DNA of 64,000 bases, taken from assembly GCF_050485565.1 (NCBI RefSeq), contig NZ_JBJHBQ010000001.1:310001-374000 (forward strand), in the 5' to 3' direction. The stretch is from Glycocaulis sp050485565. GTDB lineage: Bacteria > Pseudomonadota > Alphaproteobacteria > Caulobacterales > Maricaulaceae. Within the stretch, counting starts at the first letter, position 1. Every line of letters begins with the position of its first letter. Below are positions 53,117 to 62,723 of this stretch, one piece after another. Under the pieces are notes generated by a model. It saw nothing but the letters and a program-made list of their open reading frames with translations, had not been told where the DNA came from and did no database searches. The position numbers and the translations under genes are program-made.

Positions 53117-54553
53117 ATGCTTGCCCCTGGGCAGGCTGGAGGAATGCGTTTGGCCTTTTACCGCAGACGCCGCCGGATATTGATGGCCACCATCATCGTC
53201 AGCGCCCTTGTCGGCGCGCTGGCGATGGGCTGGGTATGGTCGACCCGCAACCCGCTTGAGCTGACCCTGCAGGAGCTGGGGCAGGCCGCGGGCCAATCCT
53301 ATATTTACGGGTATCCGCTGGTGCTGATGGATGAGACCCGGCGCGATGTGATCGAGCGGGGCGGGCTGCCGCCGAACCGGCTGGCGCATATACGCAGCCT
53401 GCCGGAGGCGGGGTTCACCGCCGTGGTGCGTCCCAATGTCGATACGCTGTATTCGCTGGCCTGGCTGGAGCTGGGCAGCACTCCCATGCAGCTCGACGTC
53501 CCGGCGATGGACGGACGCTACTGGCTGTTTCAGGGCATGGATGCCTGGACCAATGTGTTTGCCGATCCGGGTGTACGCACGCTGGGCGATGGCAGTGTCA
53601 GCATACTGATTGCCGGGCCGGATTTTGAGGGAAGCGCGCCGGAAGGCATGGCGCTTTACCGTTCGCCAACCCGCATGGTGTGGCTTCTGGGCCGGATCGA
53701 GATCGGTGGACCGGATGATCTGCCAGCCGTACACCGGCTGCAGGACGGATTGCGGCTCTACCCGTATCGCGCCATGCCGGGAGGCCATGGTGTGACGCTG
53801 GAGCGGCCAGCATCCACAACAACGTTGCCTGCGCCGCCAGCCAGGGTGGCCGAAATGGATGCGCCGGACTTCTTTACCCGGCTGGGCCAGCTGATGGCAG
53901 ATAATCCCCCTGCCGAGACTGATCGCGAGGCGCTGGCCCGGATGCGCGCGCTCGGCGCTGGCCCCGGCGACACTGTCGACTGGTCCGAATACGGAATTCT
54001 GGCCATGCAGGTGATGTTGCGCGGTGTGGCGGCAGCGCGTGAACGTCTGGCCGAAGGGCCATCACGGGCCGAGGGCTGGGTTATTCCCGATGACCATATT
54101 GGCCGCTATGGGAGCGATCATGCCTACCGGGCCGGAGTGGCGCTCTATGGCCTTGGCGCAAACCTCCCCGAAGACGCTGTTTATCCCTCCGCCAGCACCG
54201 ATTCATCTGGCGAGCCCCTGCAGGGCGGACAGCGCTACCAGATCCGGTTTGAAGCCGATGCCATGCCCCCGGTCAACGGGTTCTGGTCGGTCACGCTCTA
54301 TGACGCCGATGGCTATTTCATCGCCAATGCGCAGAACCGCTACGCCCTGACCAGCCGGAACGCGCTGGTGGCCGATGAGGATGGCAGCATCACGCTCGAC
54401 ATTCATGCCGGCCCGCCAGAAGAGGGCCGTGAGGCGAACTGGCTGCCCGCACCGCAGAGCGGCCATTTCACCCTGCTCGCCCGCCTCTACTGGCCGCAGG
54501 ACAGCGTGCTGGATGGTGAGTGGACGATGCCGCCCGTGGAACGGCTGGACTGA
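53117..54553 (+). CDS. DUF1254/DUF1214 domain protein, membrane-anchored
   Basis: About 478 residues. An arginine-rich lead (FYRRRRRILM) and one helix (ATIIVSALVGALAMGWVW) export or anchor it; then a DUF1254 domain (SYIYGYPLVLMDETRRD, RPNVDTLYSLAWLEL, YWLFQGMDAWTNVFADPG) and a C-terminal DUF1214 domain (MPPVNGFWSVTLYDADGYFI). The start is uncertain: ATG at 53117 has GGAG at a good distance, while 53144 has GGAGG one base away. The family is widespread and of unknown function. It ends one base before the converging monooxygenase gene. Confidence 0.85.
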   Translation: MLAPGQAGGMRLAFYRRRRRILMATIIVSALVGALAMGWVWSTRNPLELTLQELGQAAGQSYIYGYPLVLMDETRRDVIERGGLPPNRLAHIRSLPEAGFTAVVRPNVDTLYSLAWLELGSTPMQLDVPAMDGRYWLFQGMDAWTNVFADPGVRTLGDGSVSILIAGPDFEGSAPEGMALYRSPTRMVWLLGRIEIGGPDDLPAVHRLQDGLRLYPYRAMPGGHGVTLERPASTTTLPAPPARVAEMDAPDFFTRLGQLMADNPPAETDREALARMRALGAGPGDTVDWSEYGILAMQVMLRGVAAARERLAEGPSRAEGWVIPDDHIGRYGSDHAYRAGVALYGLGANLPEDAVYPSASTDSSGEPLQGGQRYQIRFEADAMPPVNGFWSVTLYDADGYFIANAQNRYALTSRNALVADEDGSITLDIHAGPPEEGREANWLPAPQSGHFTLLARLYWPQDSVLDGEWTMPPVERLD

Positions 54554-56056
54554 TTACTCGGCAGCGCGGGCAACCGGGTCTGCCACGCTGGCATCGCCTT
54601 TCGCCTTGCGGAAGCGCAAATGCCCGTCCTCGAGGCGGCCATAACGTATGGTCAGCATGTCCTGCACATAGTTCTGATAGGTGCGCCAGGGCGCTTTCGT
54701 CCCCTGCCGGGGCAGGTGTGGCAGGGCGCGCTGGACATAGCCGGACGAGAAATCGAGCAGCGGTGCCAGCTCGATCCCGTCAGGCGGCACCGGCACGCAG
54801 TAATCATGGCCCTGCCGCTCCATATGATTCAGCAGGCGGCAGACCCGTTCGGCAGTGAGATCAATCTTCAGCGTCCATGAGGCATTGGTGTAGCCAAACG
54901 CCAGAGCGGCATTGGGAACGCCGGAGAGCATCATGCCGCGATAGGTGATCTTGCCAGCAGGCACCACGCTCTCGCCATCCACGCTGATATCCATGCCGCC
55001 GCCGACCTGCATTTCCAGCCCCGTGGCCGGGATAATGAGATCAGCCTCGATCAGCTCGCCGGATTTCAGGCGGATGCCGCCCTTCTCGAAGCGTTCGACA
55101 TGATCGGTGACGATGCTGGCCTTGCTCCCCTTAAGCGCGTCGAAGAAATCACCATCAGGCGCGAGGCAGAAGCGCTGGTCCCACGGATTATAGTGGGGCG
55201 AGAAATGGCGCTCGACATCGAAATCCTCGCCCAGCTCTGCGCGTATCGCCTTGATGACGCCCCGCTTCACAAAGCCCGGCCAGACGCGCGATAGCTGGAA
55301 GAAGAACATGGAGAGCCCGATATTCTTCACCCGCGAGAGCGCGTAGGCGAGCCGTCCGGGCAGGATTTTCCTCAACGCATCGGCCACAGCATCGCGTGAG
55401 GGACGCGCCGCGATATAGCTTGGCGAGCGCTGTAGCATGGTCACATGCGCGGCTTTCTCCGCCATGGCCGGCACCAGCGTCACCGCCGTTGCGCCAGAGC
55501 CGATAATCACCACGCGCTTGCCCGCATAATCATGGTCTTCAGGCCATTTTTGCGGGTGGATGATCTCGCCAGCAAAGTCTGCCAGCCCCTCAAACTCGGG
55601 CATATAGCCCTGCTCGTAGCGGTAATAGCCAGAGCACACCATGAGGAAGCGGGCGGTGAGCGCCTGGCGGCCTTCCGGCCCTTCCACTGTCACCGTCCAG
55701 CGGGCCGGCCCGCTATCCCAGCTGGCTGATATGACGCGCGTATTGAAGCGGATATGCCGGTCAATCCCGGCCTCGCGCGCGGTATCGGTGACATAGCGGC
55801 GAATGCTCGGCCCGTCGGCAAACACCTTGCCGTCCACCCAGGGGCGGAAATTATAGCCGAACGTGTACATGTCGGAGTCGGAGCGTATGCCGGGATAGCG
55901 AAACAAATCCCAGGTGCCGCCAATCTGCCCGCGCGCCTCAATGATGGCATAGCTCTGGCCGGGTGCGCGGTGCTGGAGATGCCAGGCCGCGCCAATACCG
56001 GAAATCCCGGCCCCGACGATCAGCACGTCCACGTTCTGCGCTTGATTATCCGCCAT
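54554..56056 (-). CDS. FAD-dependent Baeyer-Villiger-type monooxygenase
   Basis: A 500-residue flavoprotein resembling EthA and related Baeyer-Villiger monooxygenases. FAD-binding GAGISGIG (15-22), the fingerprint FxGxxxHxxxW at residues 161-171 (FAGEIIHPQKW) and the second Rossmann motif IIGSGATAV (184-192) for NADPH are all present. It would oxidise ketones or thioether compounds, substrate unknown. A carboxylesterase gene lies just upstream on the same strand; a Baeyer-Villiger enzyme makes esters that such an esterase could split. Confidence 0.9.
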   Translation of the reverse strand: MADNQAQNVDVLIVGAGISGIGAAWHLQHRAPGQSYAIIEARGQIGGTWDLFRYPGIRSDSDMYTFGYNFRPWVDGKVFADGPSIRRYVTDTAREAGIDRHIRFNTRVISASWDSGPARWTVTVEGPEGRQALTARFLMVCSGYYRYEQGYMPEFEGLADFAGEIIHPQKWPEDHDYAGKRVVIIGSGATAVTLVPAMAEKAAHVTMLQRSPSYIAARPSRDAVADALRKILPGRLAYALSRVKNIGLSMFFFQLSRVWPGFVKRGVIKAIRAELGEDFDVERHFSPHYNPWDQRFCLAPDGDFFDALKGSKASIVTDHVERFEKGGIRLKSGELIEADLIIPATGLEMQVGGGMDISVDGESVVPAGKITYRGMMLSGVPNAALAFGYTNASWTLKIDLTAERVCRLLNHMERQGHDYCVPVPPDGIELAPLLDFSSGYVQRALPHLPRQGTKAPWRTYQNYVQDMLTIRYGRLEDGHLRFRKAKGDASVADPVARAAE

Positions 56057-56130
56057 GACGCATTGTCTCCGAACCCTCTGCCGGAGAAAAGTGAACACCG
56101 TTCACTTCCCTCTGGCAAGAGGCTCGAAGG

Positions 56131-57855
56131 TCAGCCGCAGCCCAGGCGCTGGCGCATCGCGTCAAGACTGCCGCGCGGACGCCAGGCGGCCATCGCCTCG
56201 AAAACCGTGCAGCGCTGCGCATCATCCAGCCGCGTATCCGCAGCGAGATCAGCCTCCAGCGCGTCAAAGCTGTCCGTGCCTGTGATGATCTCCTGACCGC
56301 CCGCCTCCGGGCTGTCAAAGCGCATCAGGACACCGCCCTCATCCCAGCGCTCCCAATAGGGCAGATTGGTCGGCCCGCCCGTTCCCGGCTCGCCGGTGCG
56401 GGCAAACTCGGCCCAGTAGGCACCCATGGCAGCGGCCAGCGCTTCGCGGCCGCTGGCATTGCTGCGATTGAACATCGCGCCATCAAGGCGGCCAAAGAAG
56501 TCGAAATGATTGAAGACGAACGGTATCTCGATGGCGTGGGCCGCGCCCAGAAGATGGGAGAGGTCCATCACGAACAGGGCCCGGCCCTGCTCATCCCAGT
56601 CAAACCGGTAGGCCCAGACATCGCCATGTCCGCCGGCCCGCATGAGACTCGCAGACTGGTCCACGGCGAGGATGCGCCATACCCGGCTCTGATAGTCCGA
56701 GATGGCGTCATAGAAGGCTGCGTCCCGGCTGATAAGGATGACGCCGAAATAGCGCTTCACCAGATCATCGCTGAAGAGATTGAACAGCTTCATCTCGTCC
56801 CGGTTGGTGCCGGTGATGACCGGAACCGCGTTGAACGTATCGGGTGAGGCAAAGGCGTTGGCGAGACCATCGCGCGGGATCGTCACCCCGTCCTCGATCA
56901 TGCGCGGCAGGTTGAGGAAGGGGGCGCCATCCTCCCCGCGATAGGCGTTGAAGACGGTCTCCAGATCAGCGGCGCGCAGGGCGGCAGCATTATAGCCGTC
57001 TCCGGCGATGCGAAGCGCGACTTCATCAGACGCGTTAGGCTGGCCGGGTTCGGCCCCGCTGGCCACCTCCCAGCTGACACTGTCAAAGCTGCCCGACTGG
57101 ATGATGGCACGGTGGAACAGGCCCGACGCCAGCGGCGAGGCCAGCAGCCCGGCCACATTATGCCCGCCTGCGCTTTCGCCAAAAATGGTTACATTGCCGG
57201 CATCGCCGCCAAACTGGGCCGCGTTCTCCCGCACCCATTCAAGCGCCGCAATCTGGTCCAGAAGCGCGAAATTGGCCGCCGCGTCGCGTGGGTCGACGGC
57301 ATCATTGCGGATGGCGTCATGCGCGAAGAATCCGAGCGGGCCCAGCCGGTACTGGATGGCGACCACGACCACATCCTGGTCTTTGGCCAGCTGCGCGCCG
57401 TCATACTGTCCGGCAAAGCCCCAGACATTGGCCCCGCCATGAATCCAGACCATGACCGGACGGTCAGCATTGTCCGCGCTTGCGCCTTCCGGAGCGTAAA
57501 TATCGAGGCGCAGGCAGTCCTCGCTGCCGACGAGCTGGCCGGGTGTGACGCCTGAGGATGCCTGAAGCGCGCTGGTAAATTGCGGGCAGGGCTCAGGGTG
57601 CTCCAGCGCCTCGAAGCGGCCATTGAAATCCGCAGCGGGACGCGGCGCGCGCCAGCGCAGATCGCCGTCAGGCGCAGCGGCAAAGGGCACACCGCGCCAG
57701 GCCCACGCGCCGGGCGAATGCTGGAAGCCGATCAGCTCGCCCTGCTCTACTGTGCGAAGGGTTGCCTCCAGCGGTTCGGGCGGGCGCTGCTCTGCACTTC
57801 CCGTACACGCCGATAGCGCCAATGCGCCCAACACACCCAGCCATATATGCCGCAT
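56131..57855 (-). CDS. Type B carboxylesterase, lipoprotein
   Basis: A 574-residue esterase with a lipoprotein signal (LGALALSAC, C17). Markers are RWRAPRP, SEDCLRLDIY, VMVWIHGGANVWG and the nucleophile in FGESAGGHNVAGLL. The typical active-site acid and the histidine region (SHLLGAAHAIEIPFVF) are present. The location outside the inner membrane suggests action on exogenous esters. It is 74 bases upstream of the Baeyer-Villiger monooxygenase gene on the same strand and probably co-transcribed. Confidence 0.92.
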   Translation of the reverse strand: MRHIWLGVLGALALSACTGSAEQRPPEPLEATLRTVEQGELIGFQHSPGAWAWRGVPFAAAPDGDLRWRAPRPAADFNGRFEALEHPEPCPQFTSALQASSGVTPGQLVGSEDCLRLDIYAPEGASADNADRPVMVWIHGGANVWGFAGQYDGAQLAKDQDVVVVAIQYRLGPLGFFAHDAIRNDAVDPRDAAANFALLDQIAALEWVRENAAQFGGDAGNVTIFGESAGGHNVAGLLASPLASGLFHRAIIQSGSFDSVSWEVASGAEPGQPNASDEVALRIAGDGYNAAALRAADLETVFNAYRGEDGAPFLNLPRMIEDGVTIPRDGLANAFASPDTFNAVPVITGTNRDEMKLFNLFSDDLVKRYFGVILISRDAAFYDAISDYQSRVWRILAVDQSASLMRAGGHGDVWAYRFDWDEQGRALFVMDLSHLLGAAHAIEIPFVFNHFDFFGRLDGAMFNRSNASGREALAAAMGAYWAEFARTGEPGTGGPTNLPYWERWDEGGVLMRFDSPEAGGQEIITGTDSFDALEADLAADTRLDDAQRCTVFEAMAAWRPRGSLDAMRQRLGCG

Positions 57856-57929
57856 GAAACCCTCCCCGATTTCCAGTTCGCGAATGAGGGTAGAGCGTGC
57901 GCGCGCGCTCCTGCAAGCGCGTTCTGGCG

Positions 57930-60620
57930 CTATCCGGTTTTAGGAATGTTCACCAGCCGCACCCAGCCCGTCTTCTTGTCACGCACGACGATGATGCGGG
58001 CCGGGTCGAGACCGGATACATCCCGGCCCGTTTCCTTCAGCATGGCGATGGAGGCCGCTCGAACAGCTTCATCGTCCGCCTGCGGAGCAAGGTGAACAGA
58101 GCCGCGCTTCTTGCCGCCCTCCTGCACGACGATCTCGATGGTCTCCACCGCCGCGCGCAGCATGTCGGCATCGGCCTTTGGCCAGTCAGCATGGAAGACG
58201 CTGCCCGTCTGCCCGGCGCGCTCCCACAGCTCCTCTGCCATGTGCGGGGCGAAAGGCGCGAGCACACGCAGGAAGGTCAATAGTCCGTCCATGGTGACAG
58301 GCTGACCCTCTACCGCGTTGAGGAATTTCATCAGTTCGGCAATGGCGGTGTTGAGGCGGAGATTCTCCAGATCCTCCGTCACCGCCTCGACCAGCTTGCC
58401 GACTGCGATGGTAACAGCAGACGCCTCTTCTTCTGCCGGGCTGGCGATACCGGACATCGCATAGTTCCAGACCCGGCGCAGGAATTTGAGCGAGGCGGCG
58501 GCCTTCTCGGTTTCCCAGACACGCCCGCCCTCGACCGGCCCCATGAACATCAGGCAGACCCGGAAAGCGTCCGATCCGTACTGCGCCACCACGTCGTCCG
58601 GCGTCACCACATTGCGCAGGGATTTCGACATTTTCGCGCCAATGCGCTCAACCCTGTCCCCTGTCGGCACGTGGACAAACTGCCCCTCGCCGCGCTCCTC
58701 AACCTCGTCCACGGGCAGGATAACGCCGCGCGCATTCTGGTAGGCAAAGGAGGTGAGCATGCCCTGATTGACGAGCTTGCTGAACGGTTCGGCCGTCGAG
58801 ATGACGCCCAGATCATGGAGCGCCAGATACCAGAAGCGCGCATAGAGCAGGTGCAGCGTCGCATGCTCGGCGCCGCCCACATAGAGATCAACCGCCCCCC
58901 ACGCTTTCTCCTTGGACGGATCAACCAGCGCATCAGCGTTCTTCGGGTCCATGAAGCGCAGCGGATACCAGCACGAGCCGGCCCATTGCGGCATGGTGTT
59001 CAGCTCGCGCCGCCCCTTCATGCCGGTCTTCGGGTCGGTCACTTCCACCCAGCCGGGCGCGCGCGCCAGCGCAGGCGCGTCATAGCTCGTCGGCTTGTAG
59101 TCATCGACATGGGGCAGGGTCAGCGGCAGCTCTGACACATCAAGGCTGGTGCGTGTGCCATCTTCCCAGTGAATGATCGGGATTGGCTCGCCCCAATAGC
59201 GCTGACGGGAGAATATCCAGTCGCGCAGATTATAGCTGACAACGCGCCTGCCGAGGCTCCGGGCAGAAAGAAAGTCGGCGACCGCCTCGCGTGCATCGCG
59301 CCAGCGCTGGCCAGCCTGATAGAGACCGGCTTCGGTTCCGGCTGGCGGGTCGAGCATGATGCCGTCTTCGGTCCAGCAGGCTTCGCCCTTCAGCACGGCC
59401 TCGCGCACAGGGATGTCAGCACCCGGATCAATAACCGGCACGACAGGCAGGCCATACTTCTTCGCAAAGGCAAAATCGCGCTCATCATGGGCTGGCACGC
59501 CCATCACCGCGCCGGTGCCATAGTCGGGCAGCACATAGTCCGCGACGAAGATCTGCACTTTCGCGCCCGACACCGGGTTGATGGCGTAAAGACCTGAAGA
59601 CACGCCCGTTTTCTCGGCATCCACCGTGCGGTCGAGATCGGATTTGCGGGCCGCTGCCTCGCAATAGGCGTCCACCTCCGCGCGATGGCTGGCAGGCACC
59701 AGGCTGGCGACCAGCGGATGTTCCGGCGCGAGCGCGAGGAAGGTGACGCCCGCGAGCGTGTCGGCGCGCGTTGTAAACGTGGTGACGGTCTCGTCTGAAC
59801 CCTCGATCGCAAAGCGGATTTCGACGCCTTCCGACCGGCCGATCCAGTTGCGCTGGCTGTCCTTGATGCCTTCGGGCCAGTCGAGCCCCTCAAGACCCGC
59901 CAGCAGACGCTCCGTGTACGCCGTAATGCGCATCTTCACCTGACGGATCGGCACGCGTACCACGTCAAAACCCTGCTCGGACTTGCCGTCGAACACCTCT
60001 TCATTGGAGAGGATGGTGCCAAGCTCCGCGCACCAATTGACCAGCGCATCGTCGAAATACACCAGACGGCGCGCATCCTGATATTCCTGAATGGCGAGCT
60101 TGCCTGCGGCCTTCACATCGTCGGGGATAGGCAGCTCAGCAATCGGACGGGCCTTGTTGGCATCCTTGTCGAACCACGCCTCGTACATCTGCACAAAGAT
60201 GAACTGGGTCCATTTGTAATAGTCCGGCTTTGAGGTGGTGATCTCGCGATTCCAGTCATAGCCCAGACCCAGCAGATCCATCTGGCGGCGGAAGGTCTTG
60301 ATATTCTTGGTGGTGGAAACTTCCGGGTGTTCGCCGGTCTTTATCGCGTGCTGTTCGGCGGGCAGGCCAAAACTGTCCCAGCCCATCGGGTGGAGCACGT
60401 TGAAGCCCGCCATGCGCTTGTAGCGCGCCACGATATCGGTCGCGAGATAGCCCACAGGATGGCCGACATGCAGGCCCGATCCCGACGGATAGGGAAACAT
60501 GTCGAGCACGTAGAAGGTCTTGTCGCCGAGCTTGGGGTCCGGCGTGCGATACGTGTCCCGCTCAGCCCAGAGCTGGCGCCATTTGGTTTCAATCGCGGTG
60601 AAATCGTAGGTGTCGCACAC
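57930..60620 (-). CDS. leuS: Leucyl-tRNA synthetase, GLHVGHPxGY type
   Basis: Charges tRNA-Leu. About 896 residues from the GTG chosen, with PYPSGSGLHVGHPVGY (HVGH at 51-54), GWDSFGLPAEQHAI, DWPEGIKDSQRNWIGRSEG, the CP1 editing domain with TFTTRADTLAGVTFLA and KMSKSLRNVV. The HIGH block and the AxKARPIAELP insert resemble Bacteroidota and Gram-positive enzymes, while most alphaproteobacteria have PYPSGRIHMGHVRNY. The frame is open to an ATG at 60698, but that segment contains a hairpin and is not family-like. Follows leuD after about 100 bases. Confidence 0.92.
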   Translation of the reverse strand: MCDTYDFTAIETKWRQLWAERDTYRTPDPKLGDKTFYVLDMFPYPSGSGLHVGHPVGYLATDIVARYKRMAGFNVLHPMGWDSFGLPAEQHAIKTGEHPEVSTTKNIKTFRRQMDLLGLGYDWNREITTSKPDYYKWTQFIFVQMYEAWFDKDANKARPIAELPIPDDVKAAGKLAIQEYQDARRLVYFDDALVNWCAELGTILSNEEVFDGKSEQGFDVVRVPIRQVKMRITAYTERLLAGLEGLDWPEGIKDSQRNWIGRSEGVEIRFAIEGSDETVTTFTTRADTLAGVTFLALAPEHPLVASLVPASHRAEVDAYCEAAARKSDLDRTVDAEKTGVSSGLYAINPVSGAKVQIFVADYVLPDYGTGAVMGVPAHDERDFAFAKKYGLPVVPVIDPGADIPVREAVLKGEACWTEDGIMLDPPAGTEAGLYQAGQRWRDAREAVADFLSARSLGRRVVSYNLRDWIFSRQRYWGEPIPIIHWEDGTRTSLDVSELPLTLPHVDDYKPTSYDAPALARAPGWVEVTDPKTGMKGRRELNTMPQWAGSCWYPLRFMDPKNADALVDPSKEKAWGAVDLYVGGAEHATLHLLYARFWYLALHDLGVISTAEPFSKLVNQGMLTSFAYQNARGVILPVDEVEERGEGQFVHVPTGDRVERIGAKMSKSLRNVVTPDDVVAQYGSDAFRVCLMFMGPVEGGRVWETEKAAASLKFLRRVWNYAMSGIASPAEEEASAVTIAVGKLVEAVTEDLENLRLNTAIAELMKFLNAVEGQPVTMDGLLTFLRVLAPFAPHMAEELWERAGQTGSVFHADWPKADADMLRAAVETIEIVVQEGGKKRGSVHLAPQADDEAVRAASIAMLKETGRDVSGLDPARIIVVRDKKTGWVRLVNIPKTG

Positions 60621-60648
60621 GGGCGGGCAACTTTCTTTGAAAACAGGC

Positions 60649-60673
60649 GAAGCGGCGGATGAACCGCCGCTTC
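60649..60673 (-). terminator. Hairpin between leuD and leuS
   Basis: On the minus strand, GAAGCGGCGG, loop TTCAT, CCGCCGCTTC forms a perfect 10-base-pair stem, followed about four bases later by TGTTTTC. It lies just after leuD and before the leuS GTG. It may be the leuD terminator or an attenuator in the leuS leader; the uridine run is weak. It argues against coding use of the longer leuS start. Confidence 0.55.
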
Positions 60674-60721
60674 TACTAGGCTCCAGCGTTTCTGGCAAAG
60701 CCCTGACGGGCAGCGCCGCTC

Positions 60722-61303
60722 TCAGGCCGCGCTGACCTGCTCGAAGCGGGTAATGGCATCCTCGCGCGCCAGGAGGAAGCCGAGCGCATCATGGCCTTCA
60801 ATGAGGCAGGTGCGGGCAAACGGCTCCAGCGTGAAACCGGCGCGCACATTGCCGCTGGTCACGCTCATATCGGCGAGGCTTACAGTCACTTCCTCGCCTG
60901 TCCGCTCCAGTAGTGCTGCATGCGCCTCGGCATCAATCTCGGCCACGACCAGCCCGTTATTGGCCGCATTGGCCTTGAAGATATCGCCCGCGCGCGTGGT
61001 GATGACGGCGCGCACGCCAAAGTCACGCAAGGCCCAGGGCGCGTGCTCGCGCGAGGAGCCACAGCCGAAATTATCCCCCGCGATGAGAACGGAATGGGTT
61101 TCGGTCTCAACCGCGTTCAGCGGGTGATCGGTAGGCTTTCCCGCCCCGTCGAAGCGCCAGTCGCGAAAGCAGGCATCGGCCAGCGCGCCGCGCTCTGTGG
61201 TGGTCAGGAAGCGGGCCGGGATGATCTGGTCGGTATCGATATTGTGCTCTTGCAAGGCAAAGCTGCGCGAGCGGATTTCACTTATCGGTTCACGCTGCAC
61301 CAC
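60722..61303 (-). CDS. leuD: 3-isopropylmalate dehydratase, small subunit
   Basis: Swivelling-domain partner of LeuC in leucine synthesis. A 193-residue protein with HNIDTDQIIPARFLTT, GDNFGCGSSREHAPWAL and FGVRAVITTRAGDIFKANAANNG, all LeuD hallmarks. Its ATG lies 14 bases inside the end of leuC, so translation is coupled, as expected for subunits of one enzyme. Confidence 0.97.
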   Translation of the reverse strand: MVQREPISEIRSRSFALQEHNIDTDQIIPARFLTTTERGALADACFRDWRFDGAGKPTDHPLNAVETETHSVLIAGDNFGCGSSREHAPWALRDFGVRAVITTRAGDIFKANAANNGLVVAEIDAEAHAALLERTGEEVTVSLADMSVTSGNVRAGFTLEPFARTCLIEGHDALGFLLAREDAITRFEQVSAA

Positions 61304-62723
61304 ACATCTCCATCATCTTGCGCGGATCGGTAATCGCACCGGCAACGGCGGCGGCAGCGGCGGTCGCCGGGCTTGCCAGGACGGTACGCACGCCGGGGCC
61401 CTGCCGACCGGCGAAATTGCGGTTCGAGGTCGAAACGACCAGCTCTCCCGGCCTGCCGCTATCGCCATTCATGGCGATGCACATGGAGCAGCCTGGTTCG
61501 CGCCATTCCGCGCCTGCGGTGCGGAAGATCGCGTCGAGCCCCTCGGCCTCTGCCGCCTTGCGCACGCGCTCTGAGCCCGGAACAACCAGCATGCGCACGC
61601 CGGGCTTCACATGGCGTCCGGCCATGATGAAGGCGGCCTCACGCAAATCGGACAGGCGCGCATTGGTGCAGGAGCCGACAAAGACGGTGTGGACCGCCTC
61701 GCCCATCAGGGTTTCGCCCGGCGTAAAGCCCATCCATGCGAGCGCTTTCACATCGTCGGCGGTTGCGGGAGCCGGGACCATCGCGTCCACGGGCGCGGCC
61801 ATGTGCGGGGATGCGCCCCAGGTGACCATCGGGGCGAGACGGCTGGCATCGACACGCACCTCGCGGTCAAAGCCGGCACCGGAATCGCTGCGCAATTGCT
61901 TCCATTTCAGGCGGGCCGCCTCGAAGGCGGCGCCCTTGGGCGCATACTCCCGGCCCGAAAGCCAGGCGAACGTCACCTCGTCGGGCGCGATCAGACCGGC
62001 GCGCGCGCCCGCCTCGATCGACATGTTGCAGACCGTCATGCGCCCCTCCATGGAGAGCGCCTCGATGGCCGGGCCGCAATACTCGATGACGTGGCCGGAG
62101 GCACCGCCCGCGCCGAGCTTTGCGATGATGGCCAGGATCAGGTCCTTGGCACCGACGCCATAGGGCAGGCGGCCATCGACATGGACCTTCATCGTCTTCG
62201 GCTTGCGCTGGAGTACGGTCTGGGTGGCCAGCACATGGGCGACTTCGGTGGTGCCGATGCCAAAGGCCAGAGCGCCAAATGCGCCATGGGTGGAGGTATG
62301 GCTGTCACCGCAGACAATGGTCATACCGGGCTGGGTCAGGCCCAGTTCCGGCCCCATCACATGGACAATGCCTCGGTCTGAACTGCCCCAGCCCGCCAGC
62401 GGAATGCCGTGCCGCGCACAGTTCTCTTCCAGACGCTCCACCTGCGCCCTGGCCGCCGGGCTGATATAGGCCGGGCGCTGACCTTTCCTGCGCGGCGTGG
62501 TGGGTGTGGAATGGTCGAGCGTGGCGTAGGTGCGTGACGGCGCACGCACCTTCAGCCCCCGCTCGTCCAGCATCGCGAAAGCCTGCGGGCTCGTCACCTC
62601 ATGCACAAGGTGAAGGTCAACATAAAGCATGGCCGGTGCCTCAGGGCTTTCCGGCATGACGATATGACTGTCCCACAGCTTGTCGAACAGCGTGCGCGGT
62701 TCAGACGGCGATGCGCGTTCCAT
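61290..62723 (-). CDS. leuC: 3-isopropylmalate dehydratase, large subunit
   Basis: Isomerises 2- and 3-isopropylmalate with a 4Fe-4S cluster. The 477-residue protein has cluster cysteines in VGSCTNARLSDLR and PGCSMCIAMN, plus DHSTPTTPR, CGDSHTSTHGAFGALAFGIG and NFAGRQGPG. The chosen ATG starts just inside the end of the ilvE gene (23-base overlap); an open upstream frame of 44 codons is ilvE antisense-free overlap and not conserved. Confidence 0.97.
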   Translation of the reverse strand: MERASPSEPRTLFDKLWDSHIVMPESPEAPAMLYVDLHLVHEVTSPQAFAMLDERGLKVRAPSRTYATLDHSTPTTPRRKGQRPAYISPAARAQVERLEENCARHGIPLAGWGSSDRGIVHVMGPELGLTQPGMTIVCGDSHTSTHGAFGALAFGIGTTEVAHVLATQTVLQRKPKTMKVHVDGRLPYGVGAKDLILAIIAKLGAGGASGHVIEYCGPAIEALSMEGRMTVCNMSIEAGARAGLIAPDEVTFAWLSGREYAPKGAAFEAARLKWKQLRSDSGAGFDREVRVDASRLAPMVTWGASPHMAAPVDAMVPAPATADDVKALAWMGFTPGETLMGEAVHTVFVGSCTNARLSDLREAAFIMAGRHVKPGVRMLVVPGSERVRKAAEAEGLDAIFRTAGAEWREPGCSMCIAMNGDSGRPGELVVSTSNRNFAGRQGPGVRTVLASPATAAAAAVAGAITDPRKMMEMCGAA

